In this document: positions 12,066 through 24,592 of the stretch, piece after piece | Position numbering within the stretch: position 1 is the stretch's first letter | Layout: every line of letters starts with the position of its first letter | Source: Clavelina lepadiformis | Lineage: Eukaryota > Chordata > Ascidiacea > Aplousobranchia > Clavelinidae | DNA length: 64,000 nucleotides | Reading direction: 5' to 3' | Assembly (NCBI RefSeq): GCF_947623445.1 | Contig: NC_135245.1 | Span: 7,199,501 to 7,263,500 of the forward strand | Program-made: the position numbers and the translations under genes | The notes under the pieces: generated by a model | Databases searched by the model: none | What the model was told of the DNA's origin: nothing | The model's input: only the letters and a program-made list of their open reading frames with translations

Positions 12066-14419
12066 TTATCGGTGGAATGATAAACTGTTCGTTTTATTTT
12101 TCTTTTGCCTGAAAGATTTTGCCACGTCCGGTCCACTGGCAGTGGTACTAGTATTTCTTCTACGGTTTAAGCCACGTCGTTGACGTTGTTGCTGGCCAAA
12201 TCCTGAAATTGAGACTGAACTGCTCCCTCTGCGACGGACTGAATAGCGAACAGATCGTGTTGCCGAGCTGATTTGAAAAAAGTGGTAATTATTTTTATTT
12301 TGTTAACATGGTTTTTACGCAGAAAAGTAAGTATTCCAGAGTCCAGACTTTGGTATTCAAAGCTTACCCTAATCTTCGAAAAAAATTGGTTCCCATAAAC
12401 CCATAACAATATGGGTTTATTGCTGAATTCAAGTAAGCCATCAAAGCTCCGATAACTGGCAAAATTTGACACAGATTTTCCTGGAAAATAATGCTGCATT
12501 AAATATTGTTATACTTTTAGTCCCGTATCACTATATAAGTGTATATTAGGTTACCGTTCAAAGTGAACCAAAAAGCATGCGGTTTGTTATGAATGCAGAC
12601 TAAAAACAAGCTTACACTTCCTGGGGGAACGTTGATCCCGTTTAACTTAGCGAAATTGGTGATGTGAAATGGAAGCCAGCAAATTCCGAAGCAAAACACC
12701 AAAGCAGCGCACATCATGGTCACTCGTCGTCGATCAGAGTCTGAACGACTTGATCTTCGTCTTCCAGGTTTATCACTTTCAGTTTTCTGTGAGATGGGCT
12801 CATTTCTTCGCGCGAGTGACATGCGCAATTGACTTGCAGATAATTTTTTCACAATCAACCCATAGCAGACAAGCATCATCTAAGGTAAAGCAAAAAGTTT
12901 TATTTTTAAAAGACTTAAGACGCTGTAGACGTACCCTATAGCCTACATTTTTTCTTTCATATAAAATTTGAATTGATTACGTATGTCTAAGCCTTCCCAA
13001 AAATTGCAGGCGCAAAAAACGGCTGCGTTGCTCACCAAGAATGGAATGACGAATAAGACGATGAAATTGAAAACGATAAAAGCAATCCAACCAGGCGGAG
13101 GGTTGCTATAAGTGCAGTAGATCCGAAGTAAATCGGCATTGGTGTCGAAACCGCTAACAAAATCTATTTTCGTTTTCACTGTATTGTTTTCTACACTCCA
13201 GCTTCCGTTGTAGTTCTGGTTATCAACATCATAATAAACATTGTTGTTGCCGGTATAGTTCCCATGTAGGTAGTCGTCGCTGTAATTACCAGAACCACTG
13301 TCGTCGTCATACAGTGATATGTAGTTGTCACTGTCTTCTGCTATGATATGATCTCTAAATTTATAAGATTTTGCAATAAATGCCGCATTAAAAACGGAAA
13401 AGACATTTATTACGCACTGTTGTTGATGTACATGGCTTTCAGACCTGCAATACTGCAGACCATTGTAAGGATTGTGGGTGTCAGATATTTGTAAACAACT
13501 TTTGAGGAGTTCGGGATCAGTGAAACCTTCCTTTAGGCAATTTGCTGTATGATTAAGTGGAGGCGCCGGCAATTCGTATCTATGTATATATGCCAAACAA
13601 AACGCGTCATTACACACAAATACAGAAACCATGCCTATTGCAGGGAAACTTCAGTACAAGACAAAACTTTCCAAAAACTATAGAAGTTCCAAAACATACG
13701 AGCAAACGCAGTTGGGATGGTTTCCGGTTATTGTGCTGTAAATTATGACTGGCAAAGAGAAAGATATTGCAACGAGCCAAGTAATGACCGTAATGATTAC
13801 GGCTATTCTGTGTCTTCTTAATTTTTTGACTACTTTGGAAAACGAATGACAAACGGCAATGTATCGATCGATGCTCATGATCTGCAAAGGTAGTGTAGAT
13901 TTTTCAGAAGTTTTTTGCTTTATGTTGCAAGCTTCTATACACTGCCAGCAAATTTTTCAAATAAATTACCATCAAGAATAAAATTGAAGCATTGTAATTA
14001 ACAAAAAGGAGTGTTTCTTTTGCTTTGCACATCCATTCTGGATAAATCCAACCTTCATGTAAATCTTCAGAAATCTTGAACGGTAAAGTCAAAAGGAAAA
14101 CCGTGTCTGCAATAGCAAGTTGAAGCACGTACCTAAAGATAAAAAAATAAATAGCTTAAACTCTTTTTTGTCGTTGAGAAATTTGAATGTCACATTTGTT
14201 TAACATCTCATGGAACATACTTGCTTGTTGATCTATAAGAAAGTTTACTAAAAGTAAAAAGCTTGACAGATTCTCTTACCAATGAGTGACCGATTTCTTG
14301 TACTCTTTCAATACCTGTATAACGAAAATAACCACCAAGTTTCCCAATATTCCGAGCACGGAAATAATCACGGAAAATACTACTTTAACCGTCAGAAGGT
14401 CTTTTTGCTGAGAAAACAT
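12066..14419 (-). CDS. Rhodopsin-class GPCR B (somatostatin/galanin-like gamma group), long acidic ECL2
   Basis: Eight exons read on the minus strand: 14419(or 14407)-14280, 14132-13970, 13881-13700, 13579-13445, 13354-13036, 12879-12616, 12480-12368 and 12267-12066. Phases agree at every join, giving about 505 residues. Visible landmarks: TM1 GNLVVIF, TM2 LAIADTVFLL, Cys before TM3 (MCKAKE), DRYIAVCHSF, TM6 CWLPFH, TM7 NSAINPYCYGF, then a basic Ser/Arg-rich tail. The second extracellular loop is about 150 residues, with N-glycosylation sequons (NHT, NYS, NYT, NGS, NNT) and a Tyr/Asp-rich stretch that could be sulfated. The intact motifs predict a plasma-membrane G-protein-coupled receptor. 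The ligand is unknown; TM6-TM7 look most like galanin, somatostatin or allatostatin receptors, while the loop size recalls C3a receptor. The first ATG at 14419 may instead lie inside an intron end (TTTTCTCAG), with the true start upstream. Confidence 0.85.
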
Positions 14420-17400
14420 GCTGCTCCTATGGGAAATGTAGTCTGCATTTAGGGGAGATTGAAGTTAGAAGTCCCGAGGACTACATGCTTACGTAAAATT
14501 AACACATTGATAGCATTAAAAATTTATTCAACTTTCTGATAGTTATTGTCTTTCGATTAAATGGAACCATTTTTCTTTCATAATGAGAGCTTTTAACGTT
14601 TTTCTTGCCATATTAATGGTTGATATGGTATAGTAGAACATGATATTGATAAGGTATTCTTATCTTTATCCTCGAACTGAACAAGGCTCAAAAAACTCCG
14701 CTATCGACATAACATCTGAGTTTTGTTATCACAATTTTTGACATTTTTATAATAACATGTACCATGTTCATTAAACAGTTTTGTATATCGACAAGACAAA
14801 ATTTCGCGTTATTAAAAAAATTCAAATGGCCCCATACGTAATAATGTGTGACAAGTCGTGGCAACTATAATCCCATACTCATATATTCAACGTAACTAAA
14901 GTTACGAACAACAAACTCTTTCCTGCGGCTATTATACTTCGTTCAAACTCTTGTAAAACGTAAAGTTTATCTTCTACAGTATCCATAAAACCTTGAAAAA
15001 CTCACTTTTAAGCGGGAGAGAAATTTTAGATAACTTTATAACACTTAACTTATTACAAGCTACAATTCTATATATTCAAAACGACATATTAATGACTGAT
15101 GTTTAAAATATAAGCTCAGCAGTTACAACCAACACGTGTGAGTTTTAACCCCGGTCTCACTTAAATGTAAAATATAAAATACAAGAACCTTTATGTGAAC
15201 TTTTTCTCCTTCGCTACTTTCAGTAGAAAAGACAACAAATTATGGTACTTCTGGAGTATTGCCACTGAAGCGTAGTCAAAATCCCTTTCAAAATCGACAG
15301 TTTACGTGTGACAATGTATGCTGTAGCCTACTATAGAAAAATGTAGTCAAAATTTAAAAGAGTGTAAAGTGTTTGTATTTTATGTGAGGTATCACTATTT
15401 TACGCAATTTTCAGCTTTTAAATATCATTTTTGTTACAAATTTTATTTTACATCACGTCTGGCCAGTTACATTAAAAAAACCTTTTTTGTCAAAGGCACT
15501 CCAAATATTTACAACTAGGTTAATGTTTAGAACAGTTTTACTATGGGCTTAAACTCTGGGCCTTTGCCTCTATACACTAAAGGTCTTGTTCCAAAAACCT
15601 TTCTTCCTTTCAAAAACTATTCCTATTGTCACATTACTGCAAACGATTCCTTTGGTAAAAACTAGTTTTATAAAAAACTATAAGATAATATTAGTGCTCA
15701 ATTATGCTTCCTTCTCTTTCTATCTTGGAATGCATATGCTTAGACAAAGTAGGCTAAAACTTTTTTTCAGCTATGCAATGACGTATATAAGGAAGAAGAG
15801 TTTAGATGTTAATTTTTTATGCGAGCAAGGCTTAATATTTGCTGGAAAATATAAATCCAGCGCTAATAATGTAAATGAACTTTGAGTTGCCTGCTGAAAT
15901 AATTATGCAAATAACTAGCTTGCAAAGTTTGCAAGTTGCAAAATATTTGCAACTCGTTTTATTTTTCCTTGTTTATACATATAATTTAAATTTTAAAATC
16001 TAATGCCCTTCTTGTTTTTTACTCTCTTTCGATATGCAGAAATTCCATTCTTTAAGTTCCGCTTATTGTGTTAATTGATCATGTCAATAGCTCAGCCATT
16101 CAAGCTGGGTTCATTGATCATAGAAGTATTGGAAACCATTGTTCGCATGCCAGTGCCCCTTTTTCTCACGAGTTCCTGAATTGGTTTTTATCACTTTCGT
16201 TTGGAATCCGGTATATAGTTACTTCAAAGGGCAGTTAAATTTCTGCAATGATCTGTCAAAGAGTATGGTCAAATTACTTAATGACACTACTACAGTAGTC
16301 ACCACGACGGGGCAATAAGTTAGATTTGAATACTGAAACTATGACATATGAGTACAGAAACTGTGATACTACCATTCAACAAACATCGTAAAGCCAGTGC
16401 GGGCTGTTGATTTGATGTACAATATTAAGAGAAGGAATCAATTCTTTTTGTATTATATGTACGGAACATTCTGATCAACAACCACTCACCCAATCAAAGA
16501 ATTAAGCTGTGCTAAATTTTGTTCTTAACTTAACAAAAGTTACAGAAACTCCCATTCATGCGGTATCAACATATAGTCGGTCGACTTTTTAAACTTCAAG
16601 TAAGGTCAAGGCGAATTTCTTCCATCAGAAAGTTGGGCGAATATAGTTTCGTGAAAGTGGCTTTATATTTGTTTCCATTCTAACACTCTTTCTGCGATGT
16701 GCTTTTTAGCGTTTGTGTGCAAAGGAACTTTGAGTTACCTCCAATACGCAAATGATTAATTTAGCAAGTTTACATAAAATTTGCAATGTGTCTTATTTAT
16801 CCGTATATAAGGTTTAAAAGTTTGAATTTTCCTCATTGTTGTTTTCTTTGCACGCACCCTACGCAAATTCAAAGTTCAAAGGGTGTCATCGGCAACATTT
16901 GTGTGGTAGTTCTGAACACAACAAAAAACTGTACCGGCGAGTTGAAACATGGCTTATTATAGTGTTTGTTTTTATCTAAGTTAGTGAGTAACATAGATGA
17001 ACAAACTGATTTACCTTCAGGCTACCTGCGAAAGTGTACCAATAAGGCAAAGTTGCAAACCTAAAATAAGAAAAATTATAAAATTTGTCAAACTTCATAA
17101 CTCGTGGGCTACGGGTGGGCATCAATATTTCGATTGTAACCAACTACTAACTAACTACCAACCAACTACCAGACACATCCTTGTATGCAAGGCGTCAGTG
17201 TGGATGCGCAAACTGGCGAATTCGGTGTTCAGACAAAAATTGCTTGCGACGACAGGCTGAAAGACGCCTGCGTTATTATGTTGCGATTTTGTTTTGCGTT
17301 TGCCTGTTTTTTTTTTACGGAGGTATTGCGCCAATTGGCTGATATGCCATTGAGCATGAGCATGCGCATACAATTGCATGTGCTAACGCAGTGAACATAA

Positions 17401-18838
17401 CTGGTAAAATAAGTTAGTATAAGAACAATCTCAATATTTAAAACTTTCAGTGATCTTTTTAATCTTTTCAGGTCTTCTACGCGAGAATTGGAGCGTGTGT
17501 TTTTGGCACGTATGGTCGTTATTCATTTTTATTCAGAATTTAGCATGTTTTTGAGACTATGTAGACAAGTTACCAGACACACTTGTTTTGCTGCAGGTTT
17601 CTTATTGAACCACCATGCAGTTCTGCACGTACGCTATGTTACCTATTAAAATTTATTGCTTTCTATTTGCCTGGAAAACGTTAGAACATGAAATTCACTT
17701 TTTTGGTGTCAAAGAATTGTCATGGCCCAAAGTCGCTTTGTAAGCGCTTGTTGAATTATATTGTATTAGGCTTAGGTCCCAGCGTATTACTGACGCTAAC
17801 ATATCTTGATGTGGAATGTAAACGGATAGATGGTGCGCGTTTTCATCAAATCGTATCTGATTCGTGAGACAGATAATGTTCAACAGCTTTCATAACATAC
17901 AAAGCCACAAACTACACATCTTTCCACTGGTATATTTCTATAGATATTAAGCGTTTCAATGTTGTATTGCAGGAACTTTCTTGTGAACAAACACATTGTT
18001 TTCTAAACACAGCAGAATAGTAGTCATTCTAGGTTGGTTTCGCATTCACAAGGACATGTCAGCGAAAGCGTTGAGGATAAAGTTTTTGCATGGTTGCGTA
18101 TTGAAAATTGGCCACGGATACGTGAACTGGATACTAAATCTGTCAATATCGCTCGCTCCGTATTGTCAGATGTGTTGGACAAACGATTATATATCGCTGG
18201 ATTTATGTTGTCGTATTTTACCCATTTGCAATTGATTGTTCGTATTGTTTATAATGTACAGACCTATTTTTTTACACTTGGCAAAGTTACTGCATAGTTT
18301 TCTTTTGCGACTATCGATTTTTATTAATGCCCAGCTTTCGCATCAGCCATATCAGTATTTTTGTATATAACAGTCATTTTTATAGGAAGCTCAAGGTTGA
18401 TGCTTTTAACTGACTACTTTTTGGTTTTGTAAATTTGGAATACCCATACCAGGACAGGTCGAATGTAAGAGGTCAGACGAAAAGTGGTCGAAAACAAAAA
18501 AAAACATGAATATGCACAAGAATGTCAGTCATTTCGCATCATTCTTCGTTCGGCTTCGGGTTTTAAACAGACGGGCTTATTGAAAAATTAACCGACATTC
18601 TCCCCCACAAGTCATCAGAATACTTGTAATCTTGGAGATTTTACACGTATTCGCTCACAAATCGGTCAAAGATTAACAATTGTAAACTGAAGTGTCCATG
18701 TCTCTCACAGGAAAGGAGTAAAAACTATAGTTGTATAGATGGATTCCCTTAGGATGTCGACTGTGCATATTGAAGCAAAGTTAAAACGACAAAGGCCGTT
18801 TTGTATACAAGTATATACCTCAAATTCAACATCGCAAT
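14420..18838. other. Non-coding spacer between GPCR gene B and a LINE remnant
   Basis: No exon, RNA gene or well-formed repeat recognised. An open frame of 99 codons at 15586-15885 (+) is hydrophobic and Lys-rich with no motif and is not supported as a gene. The missing first exon of GPCR B may lie in its first kilobases. Confidence 0.4.
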
Positions 18839-19860
18839 ATCTGGGATTTGTTGATAAAGTGGTTGCTGCCCTGCAGAGGGAGGCAACCAGCGAATCCACA
18901 CTATTATTGGGAGACTTCAATGCACATGTTGGAACTGATGAGCGTACATGGAAGCTAGGGTGTGGTGTAAGACCTCCGAAAGCTGGTAAGGCGGCTGGGT
19001 GTGATGAAATCCAATCTGAACTGGCCATAAACCCAGGAGGAATTCTTTGGCTTACCCGTGTGTGTCAAGTGGTATGGAGGTTAGGTAAAACACCAAGAGC
19101 TTGGCAAAACTATAGTTGGTAAGCTGCATGCCAATTATCTTGAAAAGCGATGCCGCAAAATAGTTGAGCCACAACTTGAGGACACACAGTGTGGTTTTTT
19201 TCCAATTGCCCTAAAGTTTTTCTCTGTTTGAACAATGTTAAGTCAAAACCTTTCATTGTGGATGTTGGACTCCGCCAGCGGTATATATGCAGGCACCTCT
19301 CCTTTTCCTAGTTTACGTCTGGATAGACAGGCACAGCCTTGGCGAAGAGTGTGTCATGGTTGGAAGCACTATAGGGTCAGTTATTCGATGTTTGTAGATG
19401 ATCTGGTTCTTTTAGCTTCTTCCGAACCTTATCTTTAACGTGCAATCGATCGTTTTGCAACTGTTTGCGATGACTTCGGGAGGAAAATAAGCATAACTGC
19501 GGTTCTCTGCCTCTCAAGAAACCACGAAGTGATCATTGCAAGTGTGCGGAGAAATATTGAAGCAAGTGGACAGGTTCAAGTATTTGAGAGTGCAATTCAC
19601 GAGTGATGAACAATGAACTGGACATTCAAATTCGTAAAGCAAGTGCAGTTATGCGTTGATGAGCTTCAATTTTCAGTTGTCATGAAGCGAGATTTTCTAA
19701 GTTTAAGAGATCTAAGTTTTCTAAGAGATTTTCTACGCAGAGCTTTCAGTTTTTAAGGCAGTTTTCCTTCCAATTCTCACCTATGGCCATGAATCTTGCA
19801 TGGCCAATGGATGAGGGTGCGCTCACAGAATATTATTTGTTTAGTAAAGAAACTTGAATT
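18839..19860 (+). pseudogene. Decayed non-LTR retrotransposon (LINE), endonuclease and reverse transcriptase fragments
   Basis: Pieces of a LINE polyprotein can be read in several frames. The endonuclease motif LLLGDFNAHVGTDE lies near 18900-18945. It runs directly, by internal deletion, into a reverse-transcriptase N-terminal segment KAAGCDEIQSEL and LTRVCQVVWRLGKTPRAWQ (18984-19110). Then follow YLEKRCRKIVEPQLEDTQCGF in another frame (19130-19200), the catalytic-site remnant MFVDDLVLLASSE (19389-19427; consensus F-A-D-D) and VLCLSRN and ILTYGHES tails to about 19800. Many stops and frameshifts show it is dead. The clade (RTE- or jockey-like) cannot be fixed by eye. Confidence 0.8.
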
Positions 19861-19877
19861 TGTTGTTGGAGTTTTAA

Positions 19878-20528
19878 CCCTAGAATGGCCATAATACGGG
19901 TCCATTGGATCCGATCAGCAACTTTGAATTGTTGTTATGTTTTGATTGTAGAGTTTTGCGGGCCAAGGCTCCTTATATTCCTAGAGCTAGGAAAGGTGTT
20001 AAAACTATCCGATTGTTTAACCTGAAATTTTTTCAATTATTTAGAAAAATAAGAATATAGCATCTCTTACCATCTGGGTCCAATGGACCAATTTCCCATG
20101 TAAACTCGATCGGTTTCCCATTTAAAGCTGAAAAATTTGCCAATTAATACTAGCCATTCTATTGTTCAGCGTGTATTACATCACAATTTTTAGCTTGGTC
20201 TTTGCGTAATCCCATAGTAGTTTGACAATCTTAGCCTATTCGTAAACCTGAGAGACCTGTTTAGCCCATGTAGTTTGTTTTATGCGGAATATATCCCTAG
20301 TTTTTTCATTTTATAACCCTAGTCTTCAGTCACCGCATGGGCTTACCTCCATTGTTTTGCAGCTCAGTTCTGTGTAGTAACCTTGCTCTACCAGTATCCC
20401 AGCCTGTCTCCCCAAAATTTCAACTTTGTAAACTAAGCAATTACGTGTTTAGCAAGTATTGCCACACTACGGGTCCATTGGACCCGTATGGTAAGAGACG
20501 CTATAAAATTTTTCCGACCATTCTAGGG
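19878..20528. mobile_element. piggyBac-type MITE, 651 bp, TTAA target site
   Basis: Bounded by TTAA at 19874-19877 and 20529-20532, with perfect terminal inverted repeats CCCTAGAATGG on the left and CCATTCTAGGG on the right. TTAA duplication plus CCC...GGG ends is the piggyBac signature. Inside are three copies of a GGGTCCA[T/A]TGGACC-like palindrome: near 19898, at about 20087 and at 20472. The left and right ones lie just inside the termini, as expected of subterminal transposase-binding sites. No transposase frame remains. It lies immediately downstream of the LINE remnant. Confidence 0.88.
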
Positions 20529-20532
20529 TTAA

Positions 20533-23500
20533 GCAAGTTTTTCTCTCGATAAATTTTGCCTTTATTTATGACATTGCAATGTATTTAATATATTGTGCTA
20601 TACTGCGACTTTATCTTGAGAGATTTGAAAACGTTTTGAAATTGTCAGGGAGAAATACAAAAAAACGCGCTGAAAACCTCACTGTCTTATATATAGCATG
20701 TGAAGTGTTCATTTGATCTTTCGTTCTATGACGAGCTCATTGATTCCATGTTTTCAGCTCAATAAAAGCTCATGTAAAAATAGCTTTTTATACACATTTT
20801 AACCTCTTTCAGTTATACTGAATATAGGGTTTATATACTGAATATAGGATTCAGTTATACTGAATACTTTACATATAACGTTACCTGAGCGTGAAAGATT
20901 TTTTTTCTGGACATAAGCGTGAAGCGTCATATAGCAACCATGTAAGCCCGATATTGCTTTTATTTGCTTACGTTTAAGAGTTGGCAATATTGTGACCATC
21001 AAAACTTTGGAAGTGCAAACTGTAATCTTTCAGATTGTGTTGGAAATTGCTTGCTAGGTCAGAATGCGACATGTCTATTTTTCATTTAAAAAGAATTGTT
21101 AAGAGTTTTATGACGTTAGGAATTCATGTCAAAAGTTTAGCGTGATCTTAAATCGCATGATTTCTTTGTCACAGGAAACAACGGTTGTTTTGACGCATTT
21201 TTCTTTGTAAAGTCTCGCACGTGCTGTGATTTATCCACCGCAATTTTAAGACGCATTGTGATCCCCTTATATGACTTTCACTTTCACGACAACAAAGAGA
21301 CAAATGTGACATAAAGAATTTGTATAGAGTTGGCAAATGCATTTGCATAGTCCATTTTTATTCCAACATATAACAATAAAAACGAGTTATGTTATCATGC
21401 ATTTTTACACGAAATAGTTAATTATCTGCTGCCTGCTTTCCTGCAATATAGCCGAATACTGTAATTGTATGTTATCGGACTAATTGTTCTCAGAAAAATT
21501 AATTGTACGAATAATTCATATTATACATATTAACCCAAATATCAAGTGTGGATATCTTGAGTCTAAAAACGAAGAGTCCGTTTTCAGTAACTCTATTGCG
21601 ATTCTTTCAGCCGTATATAAATACCTGAGCAGTGATTGAATAATGTACACGTATAGCTAGAGAACATATTTAATTCAATCCGGTAAAGTGTATACGTGGT
21701 ACTGGTATCTATATAGTGAGTCTAATTATATTTTTTCCATAGTGTTTTTGCTTTTTGTTTCATATCACAGCCAATACAGCGAATTTGTAACAAACCAAAC
21801 TTCCTCAGACATTTCCGGTAAATAAGTTTTATCTTCTCACATTTATTGATGATGACCTTAATAACTTTCACAAGCTAATTGTTTAAATTCTACCTAAAAT
21901 TTTGTCCCGTTTACCAAAACAGAATAAAGTTGAGGAATATCATGAAGTTGACAGGAACTGACATCAACAAATTGTCGTAGAACGAAAATGGATTCCTAAC
22001 AGATTCATTTTCCTGTCCATTGCGGAAGCTTTTTTCAGCGTGTTAATAGATTTGAGACTAAAATGCGTTTGGTGTGACCGGATAATAAATCAAAACATTC
22101 TTCCGGTTGCATGAACGTTCGAATTGTTAAGGATGAACTTTCCACATTCCATATTTAAATAAAATCAACATGGTCACGTCATAACATACGTCATGAGATA
22201 CAATGATTAATTACCTATCTTTTCTCCACGTTTGCTTTCTTAAGCGAAAAAGTGGGATTCACATATGCATATATTCGTGAGAGATTTCATCGTCATGGAG
22301 TGATGCGTATGACGTAGAAGCTTCTTTGGTTCGGTGAAAAAGTTGCTGACGTCTGAATAAATGCTGTGCATGTTAGGTTGTTCATCATTTAGAACCATTC
22401 AGTCAAAGTTGAAGACAGGAATGGATAAAGTGTTGGTTTATGAAGCTGTCAAGTAGCACAGTTCTTTCATTCTCAACACTGAAAGATAAAGTAATTAACA
22501 GCGTTTGCAAGCAAAACGAATCTTTTTTTAAAGCAATCATGAGCTTAGCAGAATATTTCTAAAACGATAGTCCACAATAAGAGAGTCAAATGCTAAAAAA
22601 AAGTTGGATATGAAAGAGTATAGGACTTTTATTTCAAGTCCTGAAATTGCAATCTAAGAGTATTAAAAGGCTCTGTATTTAAACTTTTTAATTTTGTTTC
22701 AGTGTATAAGTAGCAGTTTACGGCTGTTTAAAGTTAACCAATATTTCTGGTCAAAGTTATTTTTCTAAACTATATACGCAACATTCTCCTGAAAGCAACA
22801 AAAACGAAAGATGGCTAGCCTGCTAAGCTTATTAGATCAACGTAAGTTGTTCTTTGCAAAATTTAATATGTGCTGCAAAAGACATAGTATTGCATGTGCT
22901 TTTAGTTAGTTTTGGCTTTATGCTTGATCTTAACAAGTTTGCTGATTTTCTTACTTAAAGACTGTAAAAGCTTTCATTTTAAATTTTGTTTTAGCAGTAT
23001 TATTTTTAAATAAATTAACAAGGTAAATGTTTTCATTTTAAATATTAAATTGAACATTTCTAATTTCATTTTTATGATAATTTTTTTCATTTGCATGTTT
23101 TGTTTCCTTAAACAGCTTCAAATATATCTTTGATTAAACAGAGGCATTCAATACCTACGCATTTCTGCGCAATTCCCGATTAGTTGTTTGTAAAAACAAA
23201 CGACCGTAATTGTCCAGATACGCGCAGGATGATCACGTATACACATACTCAAACTCTAAAATGGAAATCGTGCTGATTCTTTGCACGAGGAGAGATCGTC
23301 ATATCCACTCCTATGCAAACATTGTCTGATTTGATGCACGTCGTTTTCCCAACAGCTCACGACAAAACCGCTTTTTGTATAAATAGACAACTTTTGTGGT
23401 GAGCAGTTCTGCAAGCGGCAAAAGGTTTCGCTTTGATATAACATGTGCTATGATAAAAATAAAGTTTTCCGCCATATCACGATAAAGTTACTCATTGGCC

Positions 23501-24592
23501 TGAACACACTGCATTGGCTGGTTTTAGACGTCTCTTTTTCGGAATATTTTTTATCTACTAACATTTTACGTGTCCGGTTGAATGTAAATCATGACAAGAT
23601 ATTTTGTAAAGCAGCAGATTGAAGATAAGGGCAATGATTTTTCAATGATTCTCAATCGTTGCCCATTTGGCCTCACGAAAATTGACAAACTTTTTTAAAA
23701 AGTTTAAGCCATAAGCCTGTCACGAAATGCCTAGATAATAATTTAATTTTTTGCCCTTTGAGTTCTACGTATTTCCTTATATGACCTGAAAGAAAACCTT
23801 AGATATTTAAATACGTAAGCAAACGCGCTTTTCAAATATAAATCTAGACAAATATTCGTGTGTAATTGGTGAACAATGACGTAAAATTTCCCCATGTGAC
23901 CTCAACTTAACTAGTTCCCGCAGAGAATCCGGAAATTAAACTGTGGACGTTATAAGATCTACATCCGTCTGCGTAATAAGATGAAAGCGTAATTCACTTG
24001 CATTTTTCTTGTATGGATGAACGATATTGCCATAAACGGATGCAACCAGGACAATATATTTTGAATTCAAAAATATCACAGTGAATTGTATGTTGCACAA
24101 ACCTTTTTTACAAGTGGCGGTAAAAATGTCAAACATGTATCGCCTGTAACATGACGGGAACCTAAATTCGTTCAGTGGTTGAATTTTGTATAGAGAAACT
24201 CAAACACGCGAAAACAGCTGTGATGCAGGACAAAAACTACACAAACAGGAAGGTAACGACACAATTTGCTCACACGAACATGTGAACCAACTAGATGTAC
24301 AGCGGTTGAACAGCGTTGAAACTTTTATTTATATGTGTACGTTGACTTTCATGCATGACAACTTAATTTTTGGTAAAATAATGGAGAAAAGGACTTGGGT
24401 ACGTTTCAGCATGTTGCTGTTGTTATATTTTAATCTTTTCCAAATAGATCATAATTAGCATCCGTTTTGGCGCAATGGTATTGGTAACTAATAAACATTG
24501 AAAATAGTCGTGGAAATGTGACAGTACTGTGTCACACTGCTGGGAACCAAACACATCACAACGCATCTTTAGAGCATGTTTCTTTTTTACAG
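20533..24592. other. Non-coding spacer upstream of GPCR gene A
   Basis: No gene recognised. At 20810-20870 the words TTCAGTTATACTGAATA and ATACTGAATATAGG repeat in tandem. A short frame beginning ATG at 24381 (MEKRTWVRF then a Leu-rich run) looks like a signal peptide and could be an upstream exon of GPCR A, but I found no donor in the phase that would join it. Confidence 0.35.

Noticed and set aside
12669..12941. Plus-strand 90-codon frame opposite GPCR B
   Set aside because: Antisense shadow of the exon encoding TM5-TM6 of GPCR B.
15586..15885. 99-codon plus-strand frame starting MFQKPFFLS
   Set aside because: AT-rich composition, no domain and no supporting splice signals; within chance expectation for this base composition.
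18739..19122. 127-codon frame as a host endonuclease gene
   Set aside because: It fuses LINE endonuclease and reverse-transcriptase pieces by deletion and is followed by further broken RT fragments in other frames.
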